Shown here: positions 45,681 through 54,665 of the stretch, one piece after another
Layout: every line of letters begins with the position of its first letter
Numbering within the stretch: the stretch's first letter is position 1
Assembly (NCBI GenBank): GCA_946480055.1
Contig: CAMLID010000001.1
Span: 130,581-194,580 of the forward strand
Direction: 5' to 3'
DNA from: an uncultured Lysobacter sp.
Lineage (GTDB): Bacteria > Pseudomonadota > Gammaproteobacteria > Xanthomonadales > Xanthomonadaceae
Length of the DNA: 64,000 nucleotides
Program-made: the position numbers and the translations under genes
The notes under the pieces: generated by a model
Database searches by the model: none
The model's input: only the letters and a program-made list of their open reading frames with translations
What the model was told of the DNA's origin: nothing

Positions 45681-46480
45681 GCGATCGGCGGCACGCAGCG
45701 GTCGAGCGGGCACGCGGTCGGCGGCCGATGCGGCTGTCCGCGTTCGCCGCCGCGCTGGCCGTGGCGTTCGCGGGCTTCCTGGCGCTGGGCGTGTGGCAGG
45801 TCCAACGCATGGCCTGGAAGCACGATCTGATAGCGCGTGTCGAAGCGCGCCTCACTGCCCCGCCCGCCGCTCCGCCCGAGCGCGCACAGTGGGCCGCGGT
45901 CACCGAGGAACGCGACGGCTATCGCCGCGTGCATCTGTCCGGGCGCTTCCTGCCCACGTTGGAAGCACGCACTCAGGCGGTGACGGAGCTGGGCGCGGGC
46001 GCCTGGGTGCTGGTCCCTCTGCGCACCGACGGCGGCGACTATGTGCTGGTGAACCGCGGCTTCGTGCCTGCGCAACAGGACGTCTCCGCGCCGCCCGCCG
46101 GGCACGTGCAGGTCGAAGGCCTGCTGCGCATGAGCGAACCCAAGGGCGGCTTCCTGCGCGGCAACGATCCGGCCCACGAGCGCTGGTACTCGCGCGACGT
46201 CGCCGCGATCGCGCATGCGCGCAAGCTGCCCGGCGATGCGGTCGCGCCCTACTTCGTCGATGCCGTGCGCGCCCCGGCCGACCCCACTTGGCCGCGCGGC
46301 GGCCTGACCGTGGTGAAGTTCCGCGACCACCACCTGTCCTATGCGCTGACCTGGTTCGGGCTGGCCGCCCTGACCCTGGTCGCGGGCTACCTTCTGTTCG
46401 CTTCGGAGCGTTGTTTGCGGCAAGATCGTGCGCAGCGAGGAGGCTCCCCCGGTCATGCAAGCCCGATCCAGAGTCCTTGA
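45677..46480 (+). CDS. SURF1 family oxidase assembly protein
   Basis: 267 residues with a GTG start overlapping the cyoD stop; an ATG at 45728 is the alternative. Two membrane helices, at about residues 20-37 and near the C-terminus (SYALTWFGLAALTLVAGYLL), bracket a beta-rich periplasmic domain with VLVPLRTDGGDYVLVNRGFVP and LRMSEPKGGFLRGNDP. SURF1 proteins help insert heme into subunit I. The tight fusion to cyoABCD supports that role here for heme o. Confidence 0.88.
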   Translation: MSDRRHAAVERARGRRPMRLSAFAAALAVAFAGFLALGVWQVQRMAWKHDLIARVEARLTAPPAAPPERAQWAAVTEERDGYRRVHLSGRFLPTLEARTQAVTELGAGAWVLVPLRTDGGDYVLVNRGFVPAQQDVSAPPAGHVQVEGLLRMSEPKGGFLRGNDPAHERWYSRDVAAIAHARKLPGDAVAPYFVDAVRAPADPTWPRGGLTVVKFRDHHLSYALTWFGLAALTLVAGYLLFASERCLRQDRAQRGGSPGHASPIQSP

Positions 46481-47801
46481 GGCCGCCGCGGACGCCACGC
46501 CCCGAAGCCTCGGCGTGAACGGCTCGCAGGACCGCACCGGCCTGCGCAACATGCAGCAGCTGATCCAGCTGCGCTGGATCGCGGTGGTCGGCCAGGTCGT
46601 CACCATTTTCGTCGTCCACTACGGCATCGGCATCGCCCTGCCGCTGGGCCCGATGTGCGCGGTGCTGGCGGCGCTGGTCGCGTTCAATCTCGGCAGCCAG
46701 CAGTGGTGGAAGCGGCGTGCACACGTCTCCAACCTCGCCCTGCTGGTCGGGCTGTTGGTCGACGTGATCTCGCTGAGTATCCAGCTCTACCTCAGCGGCG
46801 GCATCACCAACCCCTTCGTCTTCCTCTATCTGCTGCAGGTCGCGCTGGGCACCGTCCTGCTGCGCTCCCCGGCCAACTGGATCCTCGCCGCCGCGGCCGG
46901 GGTGTGCTTCACCGCCCTGGCGGTGCTGCCGACGCCGCTGCACATCGCGGCCGATCCCGGCAATGGCCTGGCCGACCACTACGTGCAGGGCCTGCTGATC
47001 TGCTTCCTGCTGGTGGCGGCGCTGCTGGTGGTGTTCATCACCCGCATCGGCCGCATCCTGCGCGAGCGCGACGCCCGCCTCGCCGAGCTGCGCCAGCGCG
47101 CCGCCGAGGAAGAGCACATCGTGCGCATGGGCCTGCTCGCATCCGGCGCCGCGCACGAACTGGGCACCCCGCTGTCGACGCTCTCGGTGATCCTCGGCGA
47201 CTGGCAGCACCTGCCCAGCATCGCCTCGGAAACCGAACTGCACCACGACGTGGCCGAAATGCTGGCGCAGGTCGCGCGCTGCAAGTCCATCGTCACCAAC
47301 ATCCTGCTGTCCGCCGGCGAAACCCGCGGCGAATCGCCGGTCGAAACCACCCTGCACGAACTGCTCGACGACCTCGCCGACGAATGGCGCGCGGCGCGCA
47401 CGCCGGCCGCGTTCGAATACCAGCGGCGCTGCGAGGACGACCCCAGCATCGTCTCCGACGAGGGCCTGCGGCAGATGGTGTTCAACGTGCTCGACAACGC
47501 GCTGGAGGCCTCGCCCGCCTGGGTGGCGCTGGACGCGGATTGCCGCGACGGCGAACTCGTCATCCAGGTCAGCGACGCGGGCCCGGGCTTCTCGGCCGAC
47601 ATCCTCGAACGCCTGGGCACGCCCTACAACAGCAGCAAGGGCCGTCCCGGCGGCGGCCTGGGCCTGTTCCTTTCGGTCAACGTCGCCCGTACCCTGGGCG
47701 GCAGGCTCACGGCACGCAACCGGCCGCAGGGCGGCGCGGTGGTCACCGTGACGCTCCCGCTGTCGGCCATTGCCCTCGAGGAGCACGGCGATGACGAATG
47801 A
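46455..47801 (+). CDS. regB: RegB/PrrB-type redox sensor histidine kinase
   Basis: 448 residues from the ATG at 46455, preceded by GAGGAGG; a GTG at 46428 would add nine residues. Six membrane helices. GGITNPF (115-121) is the quinone-binding motif of RegB. The H-box is AAHELGTPLST with His234, followed by QVARCKSIV where Cys276 matches the redox-active Cys region of RegB. The ATP-binding part has NVLDNALEAS, DAGPGF and GGGLGLFL. It senses the ubiquinone redox state and phosphorylates RegA. Position behind the oxidase genes suggests feedback control of respiration. Confidence 0.92.
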   Translation: MQARSRVLEAAADATPRSLGVNGSQDRTGLRNMQQLIQLRWIAVVGQVVTIFVVHYGIGIALPLGPMCAVLAALVAFNLGSQQWWKRRAHVSNLALLVGLLVDVISLSIQLYLSGGITNPFVFLYLLQVALGTVLLRSPANWILAAAAGVCFTALAVLPTPLHIAADPGNGLADHYVQGLLICFLLVAALLVVFITRIGRILRERDARLAELRQRAAEEEHIVRMGLLASGAAHELGTPLSTLSVILGDWQHLPSIASETELHHDVAEMLAQVARCKSIVTNILLSAGETRGESPVETTLHELLDDLADEWRAARTPAAFEYQRRCEDDPSIVSDEGLRQMVFNVLDNALEASPAWVALDADCRDGELVIQVSDAGPGFSADILERLGTPYNSSKGRPGGGLGLFLSVNVARTLGGRLTARNRPQGGAVVTVTLPLSAIALEEHGDDE

Positions 47802-48327
47802 ACGCAGGCTGCTGATCGTCGAAGACGACACCACCTTCGCCCGCACCCTGGTGCGCTCGTTCGAACGGCGCGGCTATCTGGTGCGCCACCTGCCCGGCGA
47901 AGCGGGCCTGCCGACTCTGCTGGAGGAGTTCCCGCCCACCCACGCCGTGGTCGATCTCAAACTGGCTGCCAACGCTTCCGGCCTGTCCTGCGTCAAGCAC
48001 CTGCACGCGTTCGATCCCGACATGCTGATCGTGGTGCTGACCGGCTACGCCAGCATCGCCACCGCGGTCGAGGCGATCAAGCTGGGCGCGCGCCACTACC
48101 TCGCCAAGCCTTCCAACACCGACGACATCGAGGCCGCGTTCCAGCGCGCCACCGGCGATGCCGAGGTCGAGCTCACCGGCCGCACGACCTCGATCAAGAC
48201 CCTGGAGTGGGAACACATCCACGAGGTCCTCGCCGAAAGCGACTTCAACATCTCTGAAGCCGCGCGCCGGCTCGGACTGCATCGGCGCACCCTGGCGCGC
48301 AAGCTGGAGAAGCGACGCATCAAGTGA
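47791..48327 (+). CDS. regA: RegA/PrrA/ActR-type response regulator
   Basis: 178 residues, overlapping the kinase gene by 11 bases. Receiver domain with the phosphoacceptor Asp55 in VVDLKLA, LLIVEDD at the start and the Lys in YLAKPSN. After a short linker, a Fis-type HTH forms the C-terminus (NISEAARRLGLHRRTLARKL), nearly the invariant RegA recognition helix. It is a global regulator of respiration and redox balance in proteobacteria. Confidence 0.93.
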   Translation: MTNERRLLIVEDDTTFARTLVRSFERRGYLVRHLPGEAGLPTLLEEFPPTHAVVDLKLAANASGLSCVKHLHAFDPDMLIVVLTGYASIATAVEAIKLGARHYLAKPSNTDDIEAAFQRATGDAEVELTGRTTSIKTLEWEHIHEVLAESDFNISEAARRLGLHRRTLARKLEKRRIK

Positions 48328-48357
48328 GCGCGTCGTAGCGCGACGGCAGCCTAATCG

Positions 48358-48381
48358 ATCGATTCCTGGGATGGAATCGAT
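48358..48381 (+). terminator. Stem-loop after regA
   Basis: ATCGATTCC / GGAATCGAT pair over a 6-nt loop, 30 nt after the regA stop. The stem is 9 bp and AT-containing with no T-run, so it may be a regulatory site rather than a terminator. Confidence 0.35.
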
Positions 48382-48539
48382 TCGGGGTCAGGCCAGCTGG
48401 GAACCGCGGACGCTCTCGCTTCCATCGTCCTGCCGTGCTCCTACGCCTGGCCAGACCATGGACGGCGGGATCCACTGGGCCGCCCCTTGACTGCCATGGA
48501 CCGCAGCCACAACGATGACGGGCTCAAGGAGAGAGCGCT

Positions 48540-49103
48540 ATGTCAGATATTGCCCCGGACTCGCACACCCTGATCCAGCGCTGGCGACACGGCGATCCGG
48601 CCGCACTGGAATTGCTCTTGCCCTTGATCTACACGGACCTTCGGGCCATCGCCGCCCGCGAGTTACGGGGGCACCGCGGGCACGACACACTGCAAGCCAC
48701 CGCGCTGGTCAACGACGTGTTCGTACGGTTGTTGGGTCAGGAGAGCGTCGCTTTCGAGAACGCGGCTCACCTGTTCAATGCGGCGGCCCGGATCATGCGC
48801 CAGATTCTCGTCGATCGCGCCCGCAAAGCGGCGAGCGAAAAACATGGGGGCGCTTGGCGGCGCGACGATTTCACCGAAGCGCTGCAGTTGCCTATCCCCC
48901 AAGAAACGTATCTGCCCGACCTCGACGCCGCGCTCGCGGACCTCGAACAGCTCGATGCACGCATGTCCAAAGTCGTGGAACTGCGTTACTTCGTCGGTTT
49001 GAGCGTGCCTGAGGTGGCTCGAGTCCTTGAGCTGGACGAGCGAACGGTGTATCGCGACTGGGCCGCGGCCCGAGCGTGGCTGCGCGATCGCTTGGAGGCT
49101 TAG
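48540..49103 (+). CDS. ECF RNA polymerase sigma factor (ECF43/EcfK-like)
   Basis: 187 residues. Sigma region 2 covers LIQRWRHGDPAALELLLPLI to ATALVNDVFVRLLG and RQILVDRARKAA. Region 4 is RMSKVVELRYFVGLSVPEVA with the HTH VLELDERTVYRDWAAARAWL. This is the Xanthomonad/planctomycete-type ECF group (TIGR02999) that lacks an anti-sigma gene and is paired with a Ser/Thr kinase. Family knowledge: in Xanthomonas the EcfK/PknS pair activates type VI secretion when the kinase phosphorylates the sigma factor. The kinase gene follows 75 nt downstream. Confidence 0.9.
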   Translation: MSDIAPDSHTLIQRWRHGDPAALELLLPLIYTDLRAIAARELRGHRGHDTLQATALVNDVFVRLLGQESVAFENAAHLFNAAARIMRQILVDRARKAASEKHGGAWRRDDFTEALQLPIPQETYLPDLDAALADLEQLDARMSKVVELRYFVGLSVPEVARVLELDERTVYRDWAAARAWLRDRLEA

Positions 49104-49178
49104 TGTCAGGATGCGGGGCTGGATCTCGTACCCCGCCTGCGTGCTCTGTTATTTCTGTTCGAACAGATCCCCATCCCT

Positions 49179-51578
49179 ATGAACACTCTCGATCACGCGG
49201 CGCTGCCCTTGCTGCGCCAGCTCTTGGATGCATCTCCGGACCAACGCGATGCACTTTTGGAGGAAGCGTGTGCGACGCAAGCCGATCTCGCCAAGCGCGT
49301 GCGCGCACTGCTGTTGCATCTCAACGAACGTGATACCGACGCGGAGCCCGACGTCGAGGACACTAGCGGAACGGTGATCGGTCCCTATCGCCTGTTGCGA
49401 CGCATCGGCCAAGGCGGGATGGGCGAGGTATTCCTTGCCGAGCGCGCCGACGGCGCTTGGCAGCGCCAAGTGGCGCTGAAGCGAATCTGGGGTGGGTTCT
49501 CGCCACTGACCGAACGCTTCCTGCGCGAGCGCAAAGTTCTGGCACGTCTGCAGCATCCGCACATCGCCCAACTCCTGGACGGAGGCCTGACGGCAGACGG
49601 CCACCCATGGTTCGCGATGGAATATGTCCCCGGCGAAACCATCACCCAGTGGTGCGATGGCCGCAAGGCCACGCTCGAGCAGCGCATCGCCCTGTTCCGC
49701 CAGGTCTGCGACGCAGTGCAGTTCGCCCACAGCAACCTAGTGGTGCATCGCGACATCAAGCCTGCCAATGTCCTGGTCGACCCGACCGGCCAGGTCAAGT
49801 TGCTGGATTTCGGTATCGCCAAACTGCTGGACGAAGCCGATCCGAGCCAGACCCAAACTCATTCGATGACTCCAGCCTGGGCGGCGCCGGAACAGCGCCG
49901 CGGCGAGCCGGTAACCACCGCCACGGACGTCTATCAACTGGGCCTATTGTTGCAAGCCTTATTGCTCGGTTCGCAGGCGCGGAGCGGGGAAGCACCGCTG
50001 CGGCTGGGCATCCGCTGGACCGCCCTGCTGCGCGACTATCCAGCCACGGCAGCAGACATTGCCGCCACGCGAGCTCTGAAGCCGTCACGCCTGACGGCGC
50101 GCCTGCATGGCGACCTGGAATGCATAGTCGCCCATGCCACCGCCGCGGAACCTCGCGAACGCTACCCGAGTGCCGAGGCTTTGGCCGACGACCTGCTGCG
50201 CTGGACCCAGCACCTTCCGATCCGCGCTCGTCGCCACGAGCGCGGTTACCGTCTGCGCAGAATGCTGCGCCGCCGCTGGCCCGTCTTCGCCGCCGTTGCC
50301 GCAGGCGTCGTGTTTTCCATGTTTCACATCTACAGTCTGGATCGTCAGCTCGAACGCACGGAACGTGAGCGTGAGAAAGCCCGTGCCGTGGCCGACTACT
50401 TCGTCAGCCTGTTCCGCAGCACCACTCCGAAGGCGACCACCGGCGGCGAAGTCACTGCCCGCGAACTGCTCGACCATGGAATGAAACAACTGCAGGACCA
50501 GCAAGGCCGGGATCACTCCCCGCAGGCTTTGGCCGCATTGCTGCACGCCTCGGGCCAGGTCTACACCGACCTGGGCATGCCCGCGCAAGCGCGCGACGCG
50601 TACGCGCGCGCGGTCGCGGCGCTGAGCGACCAGGACGATCCGCTCGCCTTGGCCGATGCGCTGCGCGGCTTGGCGACCGCGCACTACGGGCTGGGTCAGC
50701 CGCAGCAGTTTCTCCGGTACACCTTGCAAGCCGCCCGGGGACTGGAACGCGCCGGCGCAACGCAAGACCCGCTATACCCGCGCCTGCTCGGCAATATCGG
50801 CCTCGGCCACTTCGCTCTCGGCGACAAAGCCCGCGGTTGGACCTACCTGGATCGCAGCCTTGCGCTGCTTAAAGCCGGTGGCCCCACGACGCGCAGCGAC
50901 TACGTCCGCGCGCTGGTGAATAGCGGCGGGATCGCACTGACGGACGGCGATGCGGCCAAAGCCTATCCTCTACTCCGCGAGGCGGATGCGTTGGCACGCC
51001 AACTGACACCACGTGATCCAGACGAAGAGCTGCTGATTGGCCGCAACCTGGCGTTCGCGGCACTGCAAACTCAGCGCCTCGACGAAGCCCTGCGGCTTTA
51101 CGACCATATGGTGGAGCGTTCCCTGGAATTTCATGGCGAAGAGCATCCAGCGACCGTCTCGGCCTTGCTGGGTCGCGGCGAAACGCGGTTGGCGCGTGGC
51201 GAATGGGCGTTGGCCGAACAAGACCTGGACCAGGCGCGGCGCCTGTCGGCGCGGCGTAACGCGGAAGGCCATGGCCAGCTGCTGGACATCGACGGTCTAC
51301 GCGCCGTGGCGTGGCTGCTTCGCGGAAACATCGCAGAGGCCGTCGCGACACTGGAGGCCAATGCCGCCCAGCGCGCCGACGAAGTCATCGTCGAATCCCA
51401 ACCGCGCTTCGAACTGGTCGCGCTCGAACGTGCCCGCTGCAATGGTGCCGACCGTCGTCGTGAGCTCGCCGCGGCGGTGCGGCAACTGGAAGCGATGCCC
51501 AACGAGTCCTCATGGCACCGCCAGCTCAGCCGACGTTGGATGGCCGAATGCCAGGCGCGCGGGCAGCCCCCTGGCTGA
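49179..51578 (+). CDS. Membrane Ser/Thr protein kinase with C-terminal TPRs (PknS-like)
   Basis: 799 residues. An N-terminal Hanks-type kinase domain (about 67-345): G-loop IGQGGMGEVF, VALKRIW with Lys101, VVHRDIKPANVL with Asp192 and the LDFG of Asp210. One membrane segment follows at about 367-387 (WPVFAAVAAGVVFSMFHIYS), then a TPR array in the periplasm (QVYTDLGMPAQARDAYARAV and more). Such kinases sense envelope signals and phosphorylate the partner ECF sigma factor. The gene is directly downstream of that sigma factor. Confidence 0.92.
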   Translation: MNTLDHAALPLLRQLLDASPDQRDALLEEACATQADLAKRVRALLLHLNERDTDAEPDVEDTSGTVIGPYRLLRRIGQGGMGEVFLAERADGAWQRQVALKRIWGGFSPLTERFLRERKVLARLQHPHIAQLLDGGLTADGHPWFAMEYVPGETITQWCDGRKATLEQRIALFRQVCDAVQFAHSNLVVHRDIKPANVLVDPTGQVKLLDFGIAKLLDEADPSQTQTHSMTPAWAAPEQRRGEPVTTATDVYQLGLLLQALLLGSQARSGEAPLRLGIRWTALLRDYPATAADIAATRALKPSRLTARLHGDLECIVAHATAAEPRERYPSAEALADDLLRWTQHLPIRARRHERGYRLRRMLRRRWPVFAAVAAGVVFSMFHIYSLDRQLERTEREREKARAVADYFVSLFRSTTPKATTGGEVTARELLDHGMKQLQDQQGRDHSPQALAALLHASGQVYTDLGMPAQARDAYARAVAALSDQDDPLALADALRGLATAHYGLGQPQQFLRYTLQAARGLERAGATQDPLYPRLLGNIGLGHFALGDKARGWTYLDRSLALLKAGGPTTRSDYVRALVNSGGIALTDGDAAKAYPLLREADALARQLTPRDPDEELLIGRNLAFAALQTQRLDEALRLYDHMVERSLEFHGEEHPATVSALLGRGETRLARGEWALAEQDLDQARRLSARRNAEGHGQLLDIDGLRAVAWLLRGNIAEAVATLEANAAQRADEVIVESQPRFELVALERARCNGADRRRELAAAVRQLEAMPNESSWHRQLSRRWMAECQARGQPPG

Positions 51579-51770
51579 TGTCAGGGATTGCCCCAAGACC
51601 GCGTACCACCCCCTGTCCCGCCGAGCGGTCCCGAGATCCGGGCACGCGGCAACAGTGCAGATTCTTCCGAGGTCGATGTCAGGGTTCAGCGCCCCCGCTC
51701 GTACAGGGATAGGCACGGGCGCTTTAGGACGTGCGTGCGTCCCACTCAACTAAGGAAGGATGGAGAACCC

Positions 51771-53315
51771 ATGAATGCTACTCATACTGGCCCGGCGCTA
51801 GTCGTATCGCTGTGCGCGATGCTCGTACCCGTCGTCGGCGGCGCTGCCGAAATCCAGACGAACCAAGTATCGGCCGCCATGCGCCAGGCATTGCAGCGAG
51901 ACCTCGACCTGAAGCCATCGCAACTTCAGGCGTACCTGGCTACCGAACGCCGCGCGATGAGCTTGCAGGCCGAAGCGCGGGCCGCCCTCGGCGAGCATTT
52001 TGCCGGAACCTGGCTGGAACGCGACGCGGCCGGCGACTATCGATTGGTCGTGGGAGTGACGGATCGCAAATCGATCAGTCGGATGCGCCAGGCCGGCGAC
52101 GAGGTGCGTGTCCTGAGTCACTCCGTGGCCGATCTGGACACGGCGCAATCTCAGTTGAATCAGGCGTATCGCAAACTGACTGCAAGCGGCATGCGCAATG
52201 AAGGTCCCCGCGTGCAGTCCTGGAACGTCGACCTGCCCAGCAACCGCATCGCCGTGACGATCGACCCCGGCGCGCAGGAGGCGGCGATCGATCTCATCGC
52301 GCGCAGCGGCGTCGATGCCAAGATGGTGCGTATCGTGACTTCCGCGCGGCGGCCAAAGCCTCAGCACGACCTGCGCGGCGGCGATCGTTACCTGACGCCC
52401 AACAGCTGGTGCTCGATGGGGCTCTCGGCATTCCAGGGCAACACGCCGGGCTTCGTTACGGCAGGCCACTGCGGAACGGTCAATACCGCGGTCCGCGGCA
52501 CCAACCAATCCCACATCGGGCATTTCGCGTATTCCACCTTCCCCGTTGCCGACCATGCCTGGGTGCAGAACACGCAACCCAACCTCTGGCACATCCTGCC
52601 GTGGGTGTACAACTACGCCGGCGTCGACATCGACGTGCGCGGCGGGCTGGAAGCGCCGGTCGGCGCGGTGGTGTGCCGGTCGGGGAACAAGACGGGCTAC
52701 CACTGCGGCACGGTGAAGGACAAGAACGTGACGGTCGATTACGGCCCGCAATACGGCGTCATCTACGGTATGACCCGATCCAGCGCCTGCTCCGGCAGCG
52801 GCGATTCAGGCGGTGCGGTGATCACGCCGAGCGCCGAGGCCCAGGGTGTGCATTCCGGCGCCCACTTCTTCGAAGGCAGGGACGATAACTGTGGCGACCC
52901 GGACCCGCTGGGATACTTCCAGCCGCTGCAGCCCATCCTCAATGCCTATGACCTCGTGCTGCGCACGGTACCGAGCTGCGGCCGCCTGAACCCGCGCGAC
53001 TGGCGCGAAACCAACGGCACGGTCACCTCCTGCGACCAGCGATTCACGCTTGCGATCCAGGGCGACGGCAATCTGGTGCTGTACAAGAAGAACGTCGGCG
53101 CGATCTGGGCCAACCACGTGTACGGCAGCGGCCACACGCTGCACATGCAGACCGACGGCAATCTGACCGTTCGCGATGGTGCGGGTCAGATACGATGGGC
53201 GAGCAACACGGGCGGCAAGCGCGGCGCGATGCTGTTCGTGCAGAACGACGGCAACGTGGTCGTGTACGACCATCTGCGCCGGCGGCTCTGGCACACCAAC
53301 ACCGCAGGCCGCTGA
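51771..53315 (+). CDS. Secreted S1E serine protease with pro-region and C-terminal bulb-type lectin domain
   Basis: 514 residues; the ATG at 51771 begins a signal peptide (NATHTGPALVVSLCAMLVP). Residues ~35-205 are a streptogrisin/alpha-lytic-type pro-region (ALQRDLDLKPSQLQAYL, VQSWNVDLPSNRIAVTI) that acts as a folding chaperone. The protease has the triad His233 (TAGHCG), Asp261 (FPVADHAW) and Ser346 (GDSGG). From about 404 a B-lectin beta-prism follows with three repeats: QGDGNLVLYKK, QTDGNLTVRDG and QNDGNVVVYDH. The lectin probably binds mannose-type glycans and directs the protease to a cell wall or matrix. It is downstream of the kinase gene (192 nt). Confidence 0.92.
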   Translation: MNATHTGPALVVSLCAMLVPVVGGAAEIQTNQVSAAMRQALQRDLDLKPSQLQAYLATERRAMSLQAEARAALGEHFAGTWLERDAAGDYRLVVGVTDRKSISRMRQAGDEVRVLSHSVADLDTAQSQLNQAYRKLTASGMRNEGPRVQSWNVDLPSNRIAVTIDPGAQEAAIDLIARSGVDAKMVRIVTSARRPKPQHDLRGGDRYLTPNSWCSMGLSAFQGNTPGFVTAGHCGTVNTAVRGTNQSHIGHFAYSTFPVADHAWVQNTQPNLWHILPWVYNYAGVDIDVRGGLEAPVGAVVCRSGNKTGYHCGTVKDKNVTVDYGPQYGVIYGMTRSSACSGSGDSGGAVITPSAEAQGVHSGAHFFEGRDDNCGDPDPLGYFQPLQPILNAYDLVLRTVPSCGRLNPRDWRETNGTVTSCDQRFTLAIQGDGNLVLYKKNVGAIWANHVYGSGHTLHMQTDGNLTVRDGAGQIRWASNTGGKRGAMLFVQNDGNVVVYDHLRRRLWHTNTAGR

Positions 53316-53321
53316 ACGCGA

Positions 53322-53352
53322 CGCGGGCGGCGCCGGGAAGGCGCTGCCCGCG
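53322..53352 (+). terminator. Stem-loop terminator after the protease
   Basis: A 13-bp GC stem with one mismatch (53322-53334 with 53340-53352) and a 5-nt loop, 6 nt after the stop codon. No T-run. Confidence 0.6.
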
Positions 53353-53441
53353 CCGAGCGATAGCGCGTGCCGGAGCTGGGCGAACCAAGGCGGGGCCATG
53401 CCCTCGTCCGCATAGCGATATAGCCGCGTTGGGTCGCTGAG

Positions 53442-53464
53442 GCCGCTCCGTCCGACGGAGCGGC
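53442..53464 (-). terminator. Stem-loop terminator after the GH16 gene
   Basis: Perfect 10-bp stem GCCGCTCCGT / ACGGAGCGGC with a 3-nt loop, 7 bases past the GH16 stop codon on the minus strand. Confidence 0.65.
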
Positions 53465-53471
53465 ACCAAGC

Positions 53472-54401
53472 TCAAGGCGACGTCGTCTTCCTGTACACAC
53501 GCACCCAGTCGACATCCAGCGCCTGCGGGAATGCGCTGTCGTCGATGCCGTGACGGCCGGCCCAATCGCCTCCGATGGCCAGATTCAATAGGACGTGCGC
53601 CGGTCCGGCCGGCTGCCCGTCGTTGTCGTAGATCCAGCGGTAGCTGCGCGCATGGGTCCGCACACCATCGACATAGAACGAAATGTCGGTCTCGGTCCAC
53701 AACAGTCCGTAGGTGTGGAAGTCCGCGGTCAGGTCGGACGGGGCCCAGAACAGATTCCATTGCCGCTGGTAGTTCGGGTGTTGGTAGGTGATCTTGCTCG
53801 GGATCCGCCCCGCGTGTGTGACCGCACCGCTGTGCACCATGTTCTTGCGCCGCGACTCCGGATTCTCTTCGATGCCATCCACGACGAACTCGAAGATGTC
53901 GATCTCGGGGCCCCAGTACAGCTTGCCCGTGGGCGAGTAACCCGAATTCAGCCAGAACGCCGGAAACACCCCCTTCCCGGCCGGCATGCGCGCCCGCGTT
54001 TCCACGTAGTAGCTGACTCCCTGGGAAGGCTTGAACTCCCAGCGCGAACGGATCATGCCCGATTCGTAGCCCTGCCCGACGCGGCGCGCGGTGAGGCTCA
54101 GCATGCCGTCGTAGATCAGATGATTGGCGTTGTCCCGATAGACCTGGGCTTCGCTTTGGAGCCGATCGAGCGTGCCGTTGGCATAGATGTAGCGCGTCGC
54201 CCATTTCTGCCGATTCAGCTGCGCGTCGTTGAACTCATCGTTGAACACCACCGAGTAACCCGGTGGGACGTAGCTGTCCGCGGCGCTCTGAGCCGATCCG
54301 CTCAGCTCGGCCGCGTGCGCGCCGGCGCCAAGGGCCGGTAACGCCAGGATCGCCGTCGCGGCGACCATTCGCAAACATTCCGGATGCTTCCAGGATTCCA
54401 T
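53472..54401 (-). CDS. Secreted glycoside hydrolase family 16 (beta-glucanase type)
   Basis: 309 residues; the start at 54401 has GAGGAG 6-7 nt upstream. Signal peptide with the hydrophobic core VAATAILALPALGAGAHA, cleaved near residue 30. The catalytic GH16 signature is GPEIDIFEF with Glu166 (nucleophile), Asp168 and Glu171 (acid/base). VFNDEFND, MIRSRWEFKP and LLWTETDISFYVDGV are further family stretches. Likely substrate: beta-1,3- or mixed-linkage glucan, for example fungal walls, which suits a predatory Lysobacter-like organism. Transcribed downstream of two propeller-protein genes. Confidence 0.93.
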   Translation of the reverse strand: MESWKHPECLRMVAATAILALPALGAGAHAAELSGSAQSAADSYVPPGYSVVFNDEFNDAQLNRQKWATRYIYANGTLDRLQSEAQVYRDNANHLIYDGMLSLTARRVGQGYESGMIRSRWEFKPSQGVSYYVETRARMPAGKGVFPAFWLNSGYSPTGKLYWGPEIDIFEFVVDGIEENPESRRKNMVHSGAVTHAGRIPSKITYQHPNYQRQWNLFWAPSDLTADFHTYGLLWTETDISFYVDGVRTHARSYRWIYDNDGQPAGPAHVLLNLAIGGDWAGRHGIDDSAFPQALDVDWVRVYRKTTSP

Positions 54402-54485
54402 ACTTCACTCCTCATCGATGGATGGGGCGACCTTCGCGCGTCGCGCATCGCGCCCCGTCACGAAGAAAGCCGCAAGGATCGGATC

Positions 54486-54515
54486 GAAGGACCCCCGTCA
54501 GGACAGGGGTCCTTC
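54486..54515 (-). terminator. Conserved hairpin downstream of the distal propeller gene
   Basis: GAAGGACCCC / GGGGTCCTTC, 10-bp stem with a 10-nt loop. The duplicate hairpin at 56503-56532 differs by an A-T to G-C swap on both arms, so pairing is kept. A second inverted repeat, ATGGGACTC / GAGTCCCAT (54522-54530, 54570-54578), lies beside it in both copies. Confidence 0.5.
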
Positions 54516-54665
54516 GGCCGAATGGGACTCAGCCTGCTGCGATCTCGGCGAACGCCCGGTTACGGACGCGAGTCCCATCGCACGGCGCTTAGATGTCTGC
54601 TTCGGCCAAGACCCGCCTCCGCGTATCGCCGGCCACGGCGACGACATCCGTTGCGCCGCACCCCA

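Noticed and set aside
48358..48381. Palindromic ATCGAT cluster after regA as a phage attachment site
   Set aside because: No tRNA, integrase or direct repeat nearby. A simple hairpin explains it.
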